Positions 9,504 to 17,864 of a DNA stretch of 64,000 nt are shown piece after piece. Numbering within the stretch: the stretch's first letter is position 1; each line of letters opens with the position of its first letter. Origin of the DNA: Pseudomonadota bacterium (GTDB taxonomy: Bacteria > Myxococcota_A > UBA796 > UBA9615); NCBI GenBank assembly GCA_024229515.1, contig JAAESI010000242.1, positions 238,382-302,381 of the forward strand. The letters are read 5' to 3'. The translations under genes were made by a program, and so were the position numbers. The notes beneath the pieces are model-generated. The model ran no database searches and was not told where the DNA came from. It worked only from the letters and a program-made list of their open reading frames with translations.

Positions 9504-11824
9504 CGGGCGGGCTTCCGCTGGTTGGGCACGAACCCGGGCAGGTACCAGAAGGTCTCGTCCCGCACGAAGCGGCCCAGCGGGTACTCGGTGCGCGGGCGGT
9601 TGTCGGTGATGATGGGGTAGGCGGCAGCCTTGGCGCGAAGCTCCGCCTCGGTCATCACGATCCCTTCCTCGAACAGCTCGCGGGTCAGCCACGGGGCCAT
9701 TTCCGCCATGTTCCGCTCGGCCATGCGGCGGACAACGGGGTCGACCGACAGGTCGATCTCCGCGGCGGACCCCATCAGCAGCACGCCGGCGATGTCGTGG
9801 AGGCTCCAGATGCCGACGTGGTCGAACGTCTCGCTGAAGTTCCGCGCGATGGACCAGAAGTCATCTTCGAAGCAGGGCGTGGGCACCCACAGCATGAAGA
9901 TGCCGTCGTCCGTCAGCCGCGCCTTCGTCAGCTCCAGGAACTCCATCGAGTACAGGTTCACGGTCCCCTCCGAGAAGATCGGGGGGGCGGCATCGACGAC
10001 GATGAGGTCGTACTTGTCCTCGGCCAGGAGCATGTAGTTGCGGCCGTCGTTGATGAAGATCCGCACGTCGTCACGCTGGGGGAAGTCGGCTGCCTCGGGC
10101 TCCCAGATCGGGAAGCTCCCGACCACGCCGGCGACCAGTTCGACCGCGTCCACGTTCCCCACGTGCTCGACCGCGGCGCGGAACGTCGTGCCGACGCCGA
10201 AGCAGACCACCAGGGCCCGCTCGGGGGCGTCCCGCAGCAGCAGAGGCACGTGAGCCATCAGCGCGCCGGGCATGCCTTTGCCGCTGGTGATGATGCCGTT
10301 GATGAGCAGTATCTCGCGGTTGTCGGGGGCCTTGTATCCGGTCAGGGCGGCGGCGGTCTCCTCGTGGTGGAAGTAGACGCGGCCCGGGCCCATGTCGTTG
10401 AGCAGCACGAGGCGGCGCTCGATGACCTCGTAGAAGACGTCCTTGTCCGTCTTGCCGAGACCGACCATGACCAGCAGCGCGGCGAGCACCCCGGCCACGA
10501 TCTTCGGCTCCTTCAGACCCCCGATCATCGCGATGACGGCGACGCCGATCGCCAGGTTGATCGTGGCCGCGAGGTAGAACGCGCCCTGCGCTCCGGCGTT
10601 CGGAACGAGCAGGTAGCCGGTAGCGAGCGCGCCGACGACGCCGCCGACCGTGTTGGCCGCGTACAGCGTGCCCACCGACTTGCCGACCTGGCGGTAGTCC
10701 GTCGTCACGATCCGCCCCAGCAGCGGGAAGATCATGCCCAGAAGCAGGGTCACCGGAAGGATGACCAGCGCGGCGTACAGGAAGATGAGCTTGATGTCCG
10801 CCGCCTCGGTCAGCGGCGAGTAGAGGTACCGCGGCGCGGTGGCCTGCGCCCCGATCGCCCGGAACACCTGCAGGCTGCACACCCCGAGCGCGGCGACCCC
10901 CAGCTGGAGGGCGCCGAACACCAACGCCGGCGAGCCGATCCGATCGGCGAACCGGCGCACGATGAGGCTCCCCAGCGCGATACCGATAAGGTAGGTCCCC
11001 AGCATCGTGGAGAAGGCGTAGACGGAGTTGCCGAGCACGAGCACCAGCAGCCGCGTCCAGATCACCTCGTAGGCGAGCGCACACGCGCCCGAGGCCCCCG
11101 CGAGGATCAGGAACACCCGGATCCTCGCGGGGTCGGCCTCCCCGGTCGACGGCGTCGAGGGTGCCGCGTCCGAGGCCGGGCGGGCGCCCGCGGAGTGCAA
11201 CCAGACGACGGCGGCGATGGTCAGGTTGATCGCCACCCCCACCCCCACGGCGGCGTACTCCCCCAGCAGGGCGATGGCGAAGAAGCCGCAGGCGAACGTG
11301 CCGATCACCGCTCCGACCGTGTTGAGGCCGTAGAACAGCGCCAGGCGCCCCCCGACCTCGCTGTCGTCGCGGGTGATCCAACGGGTGATCAGCGGCAGGG
11401 TCGTGCCCATCAGGATCGTGGGCGCGGCGAGCACCGCTCCGGACAGGAGCAGGCGGAGTCCGACCTCGGTCGCGGAGGCCCCTCCGGTCCGACCCAGTTC
11501 GCCTCCGAACATCGACGCATACACCGCCGGCAGCGCCCTCATCGCGACCGTCGCGGCGAGCGCCGACAGCGCGATCCCGACCTCGATCTTGGCGTAGGTG
11601 CGGAGGGTCGGATTCCCCTTCGTCACGTACTTGCCCGCGATCCACGAGCCCAGCGCGAGGCCGCCCATGAAGACGGCGATGACGGTCGATGTCGCGTAGA
11701 TCGTGATGCCGAAGACCCGGATCAGCATCCGCATCCAGACGACCTGGTAGACGAGCCCGCTGATCCCGCTGAGCAGGAACAAGCTGGGGAGGAAGAGGCG
11801 TTCGAAGCGTTGGTCGTCGGTCAC
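9500..11824 (-). CDS. Membrane (MFS-like) protein fused to a spermidine synthase-like domain, copy 1
   Basis: 774 residues from a GTG at 11824. The N-terminal ~450 residues contain many hydrophobic helices beginning FLPSLFLLSGISGLVYQVVW, the typical start of fused MFS/aminopropyltransferase proteins. The C-terminal part has a Rossmann methyltransferase-like fold with VVCFGVGTTFRAAV and KYDLIVVDAAPP. The polyamine-binding signature equivalent to E/D-x-x-YHE is not visible, so aminopropyl transfer to a polyamine is uncertain. A -10-like TACCCT sits 8 nt before the start. The stop overlaps the HCCA isomerase-like start by 4 bp. Two further paralogues lie in this window, at 55972-57501 and 60909-63422. 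Confidence 0.82.
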   Translation of the reverse strand: MTDDQRFERLFLPSLFLLSGISGLVYQVVWMRMLIRVFGITIYATSTVIAVFMGGLALGSWIAGKYVTKGNPTLRTYAKIEVGIALSALAATVAMRALPAVYASMFGGELGRTGGASATEVGLRLLLSGAVLAAPTILMGTTLPLITRWITRDDSEVGGRLALFYGLNTVGAVIGTFACGFFAIALLGEYAAVGVGVAINLTIAAVVWLHSAGARPASDAAPSTPSTGEADPARIRVFLILAGASGACALAYEVIWTRLLVLVLGNSVYAFSTMLGTYLIGIALGSLIVRRFADRIGSPALVFGALQLGVAALGVCSLQVFRAIGAQATAPRYLYSPLTEAADIKLIFLYAALVILPVTLLLGMIFPLLGRIVTTDYRQVGKSVGTLYAANTVGGVVGALATGYLLVPNAGAQGAFYLAATINLAIGVAVIAMIGGLKEPKIVAGVLAALLVMVGLGKTDKDVFYEVIERRLVLLNDMGPGRVYFHHEETAAALTGYKAPDNREILLINGIITSGKGMPGALMAHVPLLLRDAPERALVVCFGVGTTFRAAVEHVGNVDAVELVAGVVGSFPIWEPEAADFPQRDDVRIFINDGRNYMLLAEDKYDLIVVDAAPPIFSEGTVNLYSMEFLELTKARLTDDGIFMLWVPTPCFEDDFWSIARNFSETFDHVGIWSLHDIAGVLLMGSAAEIDLSVDPVVRRMAERNMAEMAPWLTRELFEEGIVMTEAELRAKAAAYPIITDNRPRTEYPLGRFVRDETFWYLPGFVPNQRKPAR

Positions 11825-11832
11825 GGTCGCGG

Positions 11833-11838
11833 AGGGTA
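11833..11838 (-). promoter_or_regulatory. -10-like TANNNT element before MFS/spermidine synthase copy 1
   Basis: TACCCT lies 8 nt before GTG 11824 with no Shine-Dalgarno between, consistent with a leaderless message. Confidence 0.5.
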
Positions 11839-11882
11839 GCAGCGGCTCACCCGTGGGCTAAACTCGCCCGCCAGGAGGCGCC

Positions 11883-12737
11883 ATCCAACCCGGCACCCGC
11901 CAGTTCCGCTACGGCGAAGACCCCTTCGCGATCCTCTGCCGCCGCGTTGAGCCCTTTCAGGCCAAGCTCGCCACCCACCCGATCTACCTTCGGGTGCGCA
12001 CTGAGCGCGGACTCCAGATCTTCATGACCCACCACGTGTTCGCGGTGTGGGACTTCATGTCGCTGACCAAATCCCTGCAGCATCGGCTGACGTCGATCGA
12101 GGTGCCCTGGCTGCCCGCCCCGAACCCGCTGGCGGCGCGGCTGATCAACGAGATCGTGCTGGGGGAGGAGACGGACGAGGTCGACGACGGCGAGTACCTC
12201 AGCCACTACGCGCTGTACCTCAAGGCGATGGGCGAGATCGGGGCCGATCCGGGGCCGATGCGTCAGTTCGAGCAGGCGCTCCGGGACGGTGCTTCCCCCG
12301 CCGAGGCCCTCGCTCCCCTGCCGATCGTCGAGGCGGTCAAGACCTTCGTGCTGTCGACGCTGGCGGTCGCGGAGCAGTCCGAGCACGAGGTCGCCGCCGC
12401 CCTGCTGCTGGCGCGCGAGGACTTGATCCCGGTGATGTTCGACCGGCTCGTGCGGGAGATGGACCGGCGCAGGGGGCTCGCCGGCCGGGTGGCCCGACGG
12501 CTCGGGACCGGCGCCGTCGATCCCCGCGCCAACTTCCGCCTGTACCTGAAGCGCCACGTGCACCTGGATGGGGAGGAGCACGGTCCGATGGGCCGCCGCA
12601 TGCTCATGAGCCTGTGCGCGGACGACACGGACAAATGGGAGGCCGCGACCGACGCCGCCCGCGCGGCCCTGGAGGCGCGAATCGCGCTGTGGGACGGAAT
12701 GCTCGTCGCGATCGAAGAGGGCGTCAGCCCGCGCTGA
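11883..12737 (+). CDS. DUF3050 (haem-oxygenase-like fold) protein, start codon not canonical
   Basis: The core MTHHVFAVWDFMSLTKSLQH is characteristic of DUF3050, a haem oxygenase-like helical family of unknown function. The first GTG in frame (11994) is too late. Codons upstream read VEPFQAKLATHPIYLRV, which is family sequence, and stay open back to a TAA at 11859. No ATG, GTG or TTG exists in that upstream stretch. A strong AGGAGG at 11873-11878 lies 4 nt before an ATC at 11883, the best candidate start. Either a rare ATC start is used or the start codon has been damaged. The 3' end overlaps the convergent aminotransferase by 14 bp. Confidence 0.65.
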   Translation: MQPGTRQFRYGEDPFAILCRRVEPFQAKLATHPIYLRVRTERGLQIFMTHHVFAVWDFMSLTKSLQHRLTSIEVPWLPAPNPLAARLINEIVLGEETDEVDDGEYLSHYALYLKAMGEIGADPGPMRQFEQALRDGASPAEALAPLPIVEAVKTFVLSTLAVAEQSEHEVAAALLLAREDLIPVMFDRLVREMDRRRGLAGRVARRLGTGAVDPRANFRLYLKRHVHLDGEEHGPMGRRMLMSLCADDTDKWEAATDAARAALEARIALWDGMLVAIEEGVSPR

Positions 12738-13989
12738 TCATCCGGTCGAGGCGGTCCAGCCCCGTGCGCACGGTCTCGAGGTTCGGGCCGAAGCTGATCC
12801 GGACGAACTGCTTGAGCCGGGACGGGATGTGACCGCGTCGCTGGCCCGGGTTCACGTCGAAGAACTCACCTGGCACGACGATCACCTTCTCCTCGAGTGC
12901 GGCCCGGAAGAAGTCCATGCCGTCGCGCAACGCCGGCGGCAGGTTGTCGAGATTGGCGAACGCGTAGAAGGAGCCCGACGGCTCGGCCTGGAGCCCGACC
13001 CCCATCGCCCGCAGCCGGTCCAGCACGAGGTCCCGCTTCACGGAGAAGGCGGCACGAATGGCGGCTGCCTCCGCGTCGGCGTGGTCCTGTTGAATCAGCG
13101 GCAGGGTGGCCCGCTGCATCGGGTGAGACGGCCCGCCGTCCAGGAACGATCCGGCTGAGGTCAGCCCCTCGATCACGTGCTTGGGCGCGACGGTCCAGGA
13201 CAGCCGCCACCCCGGGTAGCGCCAGTTCTTGGTCAGCCCGTCCACGATCACGACGGGGTCGCGGTCGACGTCCTCGACGTGGCGCGCGGCGGACAGCGCC
13301 GGCGCCTCCGCTTCGGCCGCGGGGCCGTACAGGTAGTGGGAGTAGAACTCGTCGAGGATGAGGAAGCAGCCAAGCTCCCGGCAGCAGTCGACCCACGCCC
13401 GCAACGCGCCGCCGCGCACCACCTGGCCGGTGGGGTTGCAGGGGTTGCTCATAAGCAGAGCCCCCAGCCCCTTGCCGACGATCTCGGCGCGCAGACGCTC
13501 CACCGGCAGGGTGAAGCCCTGCTTCCGCTCCAGGAGGATCGGGATCGGCACGAACGCCCGGAACAGCTCGATGAGCTCCTCGTACGCGGTGTAGTCGGGC
13601 AGGAAGTGGCCGAGGTGGATGTTGCCCAGGGAGGCCGCGATCCGGGTGAGTCCCAGCCGCCCGCCAGCGCTGATCGCCACGTTCTCGGCGCTGTACTGGG
13701 ACGGCAGACCTCGGCGGAAGCGGGCGTTGTACAGATCCGCGACCGCCGCACGGAGCTCCATCAGGCCCCCCACGGGGGCGTACTCGTGGGTCTCGGGGGG
13801 CAGATCGATCGACTCGATCCGCGCCGGCGCGCCGGGCAGACCGTCGGTCTCCGGGGCTCCCTGCCCCAGGTTCGCCCAGTCCGGGTTCCCGTAGTGGAAG
13901 CCCTGCTTGCCGGCCTCCGTCATCACGAAGATCACACCGGTGCGGGGAACCGGTCGGAAGATGCTGCGTTCGGCGGACGGGGCGACCAT
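12724..13989 (-). CDS. Class I/II PLP-dependent aminotransferase
   Basis: 421 residues from ATG 13989. Fold-type I aminotransferase features are present: the substrate loop NLGQGAPETDGLP, the NPCNPTGQVV block, the DEFYSHYLYG block, the PLP lysine in DGLTKNWRYPGWRLSW and an Arg in FVRISFG that would bind the substrate carboxylate. The family makes or degrades amino acids, and the amino donor cannot be read from sequence. It is divergent from egtD with 69 bp between. A well-spaced promoter (TTGACC, 17 nt, TAGGCA) ends 6 nt before the ATG, so the mRNA is probably leaderless. Specific activity is not assigned. Confidence 0.88.
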   Translation of the reverse strand: MVAPSAERSIFRPVPRTGVIFVMTEAGKQGFHYGNPDWANLGQGAPETDGLPGAPARIESIDLPPETHEYAPVGGLMELRAAVADLYNARFRRGLPSQYSAENVAISAGGRLGLTRIAASLGNIHLGHFLPDYTAYEELIELFRAFVPIPILLERKQGFTLPVERLRAEIVGKGLGALLMSNPCNPTGQVVRGGALRAWVDCCRELGCFLILDEFYSHYLYGPAAEAEAPALSAARHVEDVDRDPVVIVDGLTKNWRYPGWRLSWTVAPKHVIEGLTSAGSFLDGGPSHPMQRATLPLIQQDHADAEAAAIRAAFSVKRDLVLDRLRAMGVGLQAEPSGSFYAFANLDNLPPALRDGMDFFRAALEEKVIVVPGEFFDVNPGQRRGHIPSRLKQFVRISFGPNLETVRTGLDRLDRMISAG

Positions 13990-13995
13990 GCACCG

Positions 13996-14024
13996 TGCCT
14001 ACAGGACCGCTTCGAGGGGGTCAA
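13996..14024 (-). promoter_or_regulatory. Sigma-70-like promoter of the aminotransferase gene
   Basis: The minus strand reads TTGACC (14019-14024), a 17-nt spacer and TAGGCA (13996-14001). The -10 lies only 6 nt before ATG 13989, so transcription should begin at or within a base or two of the start codon. This is the best complete promoter in the window. Confidence 0.6.
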
Positions 14025-14043
14025 ATGGGGGGCGGCGGTCTGC

Positions 14044-14049
14044 TACGCT
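14044..14049 (+). promoter_or_regulatory. -10-like TANNNT element before egtD
   Basis: TACGCT lies 9 nt before ATG 14059; no Shine-Dalgarno follows it. It is arranged back to back with the divergent aminotransferase promoter. Confidence 0.5.
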
Positions 14050-14058
14050 CGCCCGTCC

Positions 14059-15003
14059 ATGACCTCGGCTTCCATCGACGACACCGCCGCCGTTCGGGCC
14101 GGCCTCCTACGGCCGCTCCCCGAGCTGGACGCCCGCTTCTTCTACGACGACCTCGGCAGTGAGCTGCTCGAGCAGATCACGCAGCTGCCGGAGTACTACC
14201 CAACCCGCACCGAGATCGGGATCCTCGAGGTCAACGCCGACGCGATCGTGGCTGCCGCTGGGGCCGAAGAGCTGGCCGAGCTGGGCTCCGGCGCGGGCCG
14301 GAAGATCCGCTTGCTCCTGGACGCCATGAGGTGCGCCGGTCAGCTGAAGCGCTGCACGATGTTCGACATCAACGCCAGCTTCCTCGAGGCGTCCGTCCAG
14401 CGGCGGCGCGACAGCTACCCCCAGGCGGAGGTCAGCGGCGTCGTCGGGAACTTCCTGGACGACCTGGGCTGCCTGGGCCCCGGCGGCCGGCGCATGGTGA
14501 TGCTCCTGGCGGGCACGATCGGCAACCTCGACCCCGCGCGCACCACGACCTTCCTGCGCGACATCGCCGACCGCACGGGGCCGGACGACTCCTTCCTCGT
14601 GGGCGTCGACCTGGTGAAGTCGCGCGAGCTGCTGGAGGCGGCCTACGACGACGCCCAGGGGGTCACGGCGAAGTTCAACCTGAACATCCTGACCGCGGTG
14701 AACCGGCAGTTCGACACGCGCTTCGTGGTCGAGGACTTCGAGCACCACGCATTCTGGGACGAAGCCCAGTCGCGCATCGAGATGTGGCTGCGGGCCGTGC
14801 GCCCCACCCGCTGGCGCATGCCCGGCGGAGGCGAGCCGATGGAGCTGCCCGCCGGAGGCGAAATCCGCACCGAGCTGAGCTGCAAGTACACCCGGTCGAT
14901 GCTGGATTCGCGGGCCGCCTCGGCCGGGCTCCGGGTCACCGGCTGGTGGACCGACCCCCAGGAGTGGTTCGCGCTGGCCCTCATCCGGGGAAGCGGCCAG
15001 TGA
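14059..15003 (+). CDS. egtD: L-histidine N-alpha-methyltransferase-like protein (EgtD family)
   Basis: 314 residues from ATG 14059. EgtD-family blocks in order: ARFFYDDLGSELLEQITQLP, EYYPTRTEIGIL, the SAM motif ELGSGAGRKIRLLLDAM, MLLAGTIGNLDPA, DLVKSRELLEAAYDDAQGVT, KFNLNILTAVNR and RTELSCKYTRSML near the end. EgtD trimethylates histidine to hercynine, the first step of ergothioneine synthesis. No EgtB is visible in the window, so ergothioneine is inferred and hercynine or another target is possible. It heads a four-gene run (egtD, sirtuin, thioredoxin-like, Gfo/Idh/MocA) in which each junction is a 4-bp GTGA or ATGA overlap. Confidence 0.85.
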   Translation: MTSASIDDTAAVRAGLLRPLPELDARFFYDDLGSELLEQITQLPEYYPTRTEIGILEVNADAIVAAAGAEELAELGSGAGRKIRLLLDAMRCAGQLKRCTMFDINASFLEASVQRRRDSYPQAEVSGVVGNFLDDLGCLGPGGRRMVMLLAGTIGNLDPARTTTFLRDIADRTGPDDSFLVGVDLVKSRELLEAAYDDAQGVTAKFNLNILTAVNRQFDTRFVVEDFEHHAFWDEAQSRIEMWLRAVRPTRWRMPGGGEPMELPAGGEIRTELSCKYTRSMLDSRAASAGLRVTGWWTDPQEWFALALIRGSGQ

Positions 15004-15719
15004 CCGAGATCGCCCGCCCCGGGCCGACCGACCGCGTCGTCATCCTCAGCGGCGCGGGGCTGAGCGCCGCCTCGGGGGTGCCCACGTTCCGAGGTCCCGG
15101 GGGCCTGTGGGAGGGGCATCGCGCCACCGACCTCGCCACCCCGGAGGCCTGGGCCGCCGACGCCGAGCTGGTGCGTCGGTTCTACGACATGCGCCGTGAG
15201 CTGGTCGAAGGGGTCGTCCCCAACCCCGGCCACGACGCCCTCGTCCGGCTGCAGCAGGCGTGGGGTCCGAAGCGGTGCTTCCTCGTGACCCAGAACGTGG
15301 ACGGGCTCCTCGGGATCGCCGGCGCGGACGAGGTCGTGGAGATGCACGGCTCGCTCCGCCGCCTCAAGTGCGAGCGCTCCGACGCCTGCCCCCGGGTCGC
15401 GGTCACCAGCCTCCAGGACCGGGACCGGGCCTGCGCGGACTGCGGCGGGCGGCTTCGCCCCGACGTGGTCTGGTTCGGCGAGATGCCCTACGCCATGGAG
15501 ACCATCTACTCGATGCTCGCGGCCTGCACGGTGTTCGTGAACGTCGGCACCTCCGGCGTCGTGTACCCGGCCGCGGGGTTCAGCTCCGGCGCCCGCAGCG
15601 TCGGGGCGGTCTGCATCGAGATCAACCCGGATCCAGCCGGGGGACCCTTCAAGCACGTGTTGGCGGAGGGGGCCGAGACCGCGCTGCCCCGCATCGTCGA
15701 TGATTGGCTGTCGGCGTGA
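15000..15719 (+). CDS. NAD-dependent deacylase (sirtuin, Sir2 family)
   Basis: 239 residues from GTG 15000, whose last bases form the egtD TGA stop. Sirtuin signatures are clear: VVILSGAGLSAASGVPTFRG (NAD-binding GAGxS), FLVTQNVDGL, the catalytic His in VVEMHGSL, four Cys of the zinc ribbon (LKCERSDACP and ACADCGG), DVVWFGEMP and FVNVGTSGVVYPAAG. The length matches bacterial CobB-type deacylases, which remove acetyl or succinyl groups from lysines. Its coupling to egtD and a thioredoxin-like protein is unusual. Whether it modifies one of the operon products is unknown. Confidence 0.92.
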   Translation: MTEIARPGPTDRVVILSGAGLSAASGVPTFRGPGGLWEGHRATDLATPEAWAADAELVRRFYDMRRELVEGVVPNPGHDALVRLQQAWGPKRCFLVTQNVDGLLGIAGADEVVEMHGSLRRLKCERSDACPRVAVTSLQDRDRACADCGGRLRPDVVWFGEMPYAMETIYSMLAACTVFVNVGTSGVVYPAAGFSSGARSVGAVCIEINPDPAGGPFKHVLAEGAETALPRIVDDWLSA

Positions 15720-16219
15720 GTGACGTACTGAACGCCACTGAGGTCGTCGTCGAGAACTGGCGCCGGGCCCGCACGTTCGGCCGCCGCCAACTCTGGCTCG
15801 TGGTCTCCGCCGAGAACTGCGACGGCTGCGACACCCTCGCCCGGCAGCTCGCAGATCCCGAACTCCGCGAAGGCCTGAGCGACCAGGCGTACATCGCGAA
15901 GATCGTCGCCGGCGATCTCCGAGGCAGCGTCGCATCGAGCCTCCAGATCGGTTCGTGGACGCTCGAGTCGCCTGGCTTTCCGACCACCTGGGTGTGGACC
16001 GTGAGCGACGACGGTCTCGCCTTCGACGCGGTCGCGATCGGACCGCTGGACGACATGCGCCCCGACGTGGACGCCGACGGTCTGCTCGCCGGCCGCAGCG
16101 CGTGGGTCCACGAGGCCGGCGGGGTCACCCTGCAGGCCTGCTCGGGGAGCCTGTGCCTGCCCCTGAACCGAGGCGCCGAGTTCCGGGCCGAGTTCTCCAT
16201 TCCCCTGCACGGCGAATGA
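15716..16219 (+). CDS. Thioredoxin-like protein of unknown function
   Basis: 167 residues from GTG 15716, which overlaps the sirtuin stop. The N-terminal part reads RRQLWLVVSAENCDGCDTLA. Hydrophobic strands are followed by a CxxC (CDGC), as at the start of a thioredoxin-fold helix. A predicted strand FPTTWVWTVSDDGLAFD follows, with a Pro-Thr in the place of a cis-Pro loop. Another Cys pair, CSGSLC, lies near the C-terminus. There is no signal peptide, so it should be cytoplasmic. Its position between a sirtuin and an oxidoreductase with 4-bp overlaps indicates co-translation. The fold call rests on pattern only. Confidence 0.55.
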   Translation: MSDVLNATEVVVENWRRARTFGRRQLWLVVSAENCDGCDTLARQLADPELREGLSDQAYIAKIVAGDLRGSVASSLQIGSWTLESPGFPTTWVWTVSDDGLAFDAVAIGPLDDMRPDVDADGLLAGRSAWVHEAGGVTLQACSGSLCLPLNRGAEFRAEFSIPLHGE

Positions 16220-17262
16220 CGCCCCTCCCGGTCGTTCTAATCGGCGCGGGTAGCCGCGCACGCCTGCACTCACGCGTACTCACGCAGGCCTTCGCCGACG
16301 AGGTGGAGCTCGTCGGAGTCATCGGTCGAGGCGAAGCCCGAGCCGCCGCCCTGGCCGCCGAGTTGGAGGTGCCGTGGTCGATCACGGTCGACCACGCCAC
16401 CTCCTGGGGAGCCCGGGGCGCGGTGGTCGCGGTGAGCTGCCACGAGAACCACCACGTCGCGCGTCAGCTGCTCAGCCTCGATCTCCCCCTGCTGCTGGAG
16501 ACCCCGCTGGCGATGCAGGCCGACGACGGCCAGGGGCTGCTCGACGCGCTGGACGGAGCGGGCGTGCCGGTTGAGCTGGCCGAGCAGAACCCCCGCTTCC
16601 CCGAGGTTCGGTTCTGGACTCGACTGGTGGAGGAGGGCTTCATCGGAGAGGTGCGGATGATCGCGTCCGACGGGGCCGGCTACCGCTACCACGCCACCGC
16701 CGTCGCCCGGGTGCTTCTGGGGCGCCCGGAGGCCGTCCGGGCCAGCGGCATGCGTGCTCTGACAGGCGTCGATCTCGGTCGCGGGATCGAGCGTGAGCCG
16801 CTGACTGCGGGGACGATCCTCACGGTCGGCGGCGCGGTCGTGCAGCTGCGGGAGGGAGAGGGGCACCACCTCGGGCCCGAGGCCCCCTGGCTGGGCGGCC
16901 GTTGGCACATCCTCGGAGACGGCGGCTCCATCGCCAGCGGCGCTCCGGTGCGACGCTGGTCCATCGCGGGCGCGCGAGACGTACCGGTCGAGCGGGTGGG
17001 GCGCATGATCGACGGCGTCGACGTCACCCAGTCGATCCGCTTGCATGGCGAGGTACTGTTCGAGGTCCCCTCCCCCGCCCCCGAGGCTGCCCTCGACGAT
17101 GACGGGCAGGCAGTGGTGGCCTGCGTGAGGGACTGGCTGGCACGCCTCGACGGACGCTTGCCGGCCACGGGCTGGTCCCCCGCCGACGGCCTCGCGGACC
17201 TGCGCTGGATCGAAGCGTTGGAGCGGTCCGCCAGCCTGGGCGGAACGCCGATCGCGCTCTAG
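16216..17262 (+). CDS. Gfo/Idh/MocA-family oxidoreductase
   Basis: 348 residues from ATG 16216, overlapping the previous stop as ATGA. The N-terminal Rossmann motif VVLIGAGSRARLHSRVL binds NAD(P). Further on, LPLLLETPLAMQADDGQ corresponds to the family EKPla block (with ETP instead of EKP) and ELAEQNPRFPEVRFW to the following strand. The C-terminal half is the usual beta-sheet substrate domain. The family oxidises or reduces sugars, inositol and related compounds. The replacement of the usual EKP Lys by Thr removes a residue important for catalysis in many members, so activity is uncertain. It ends sharing CTAG with the convergent flavin reductase. Confidence 0.8.
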   Translation: MTPLPVVLIGAGSRARLHSRVLTQAFADEVELVGVIGRGEARAAALAAELEVPWSITVDHATSWGARGAVVAVSCHENHHVARQLLSLDLPLLLETPLAMQADDGQGLLDALDGAGVPVELAEQNPRFPEVRFWTRLVEEGFIGEVRMIASDGAGYRYHATAVARVLLGRPEAVRASGMRALTGVDLGRGIEREPLTAGTILTVGGAVVQLREGEGHHLGPEAPWLGGRWHILGDGGSIASGAPVRRWSIAGARDVPVERVGRMIDGVDVTQSIRLHGEVLFEVPSPAPEAALDDDGQAVVACVRDWLARLDGRLPATGWSPADGLADLRWIEALERSASLGGTPIAL

Positions 17263-17864
17263 TTCGGGACGGTGCGCCCGTAGCCGTCGATGCCCAACCG
17301 GGCGAGGGGGTCCCACGCTCCCGCCGCGACGCGACCGTCGGCATCCACCAGCTCGTCGTGCACATGCCAGCCGAGCACCTCACCGAGGATCAGCGACGCG
17401 GCCGGCTCGCCCACGGGCACGATCTGGTGGAGGCGGCACTCCATCGCGATCGGGAGCGCCGAGAGGCGGGGAACGTCCACCCACGTCGACGGAACGGCCT
17501 CCAGGCCGAGCAGGTCGGGGACGTCGGTGCCGTCCGGGTGGTCCTCGGCCGATCGCTGCACCTGGTCGGCCCGACCGTGGGGGGCGAGGTGCACGACGAA
17601 CGCGCCGTGGTGGCGGATGTTCCGCGTGGTGTCTTTGTCGACGTAGCGGCGCCCGCCGTCGGCGTCCGTCACCGGCTTGGCGCCGACCGACACCGACACG
17701 ATCGGGGGCCGGGCGACGACCCCGTTGAAGAACGAGAACGGGGCGAGGTTGGGCACCCCGGTGGGTGAAAGCGTCAGCACCCACGCGATCGGGCGCGGCA
17801 CGATCGTGTCGATCAGGCGGAGGTAGCGGTCCCGGCCGGACAGGTCCCCGGCGGCGATCTTCAC
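17259..17864 (-). CDS. Flavin reductase-like (FMN-binding split-barrel) protein
   Basis: 201 residues from GTG 17864, overlapping the upstream stop as GTGA. The family pattern is DTIVPRPIAWVLTLSPTGVP, NLAPFSFFNGVVARPPIVSV and DTTRNIRHHGAFVVHLA. These proteins bind FMN and reduce flavin for partner monooxygenases or halogenases, or have unknown roles. A flavin-dependent halogenase-like gene lies 6 kb away, divergently transcribed across two kinase genes. A functional link is possible but not shown. It is the last gene of the minus-strand run that begins with the kinase. Confidence 0.82.
   Translation of the reverse strand: MKIAAGDLSGRDRYLRLIDTIVPRPIAWVLTLSPTGVPNLAPFSFFNGVVARPPIVSVSVGAKPVTDADGGRRYVDKDTTRNIRHHGAFVVHLAPHGRADQVQRSAEDHPDGTDVPDLLGLEAVPSTWVDVPRLSALPIAMECRLHQIVPVGEPAASLILGEVLGWHVHDELVDADGRVAAGAWDPLARLGIDGYGRTVPN

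Noticed and set aside
11847..12581. Long minus-strand open frame opposite the DUF3050 gene
   Set aside because: Its composition (His/Gln/Val-rich, no family pattern) is that of an antisense shadow, and the plus strand has clear DUF3050 sequence.
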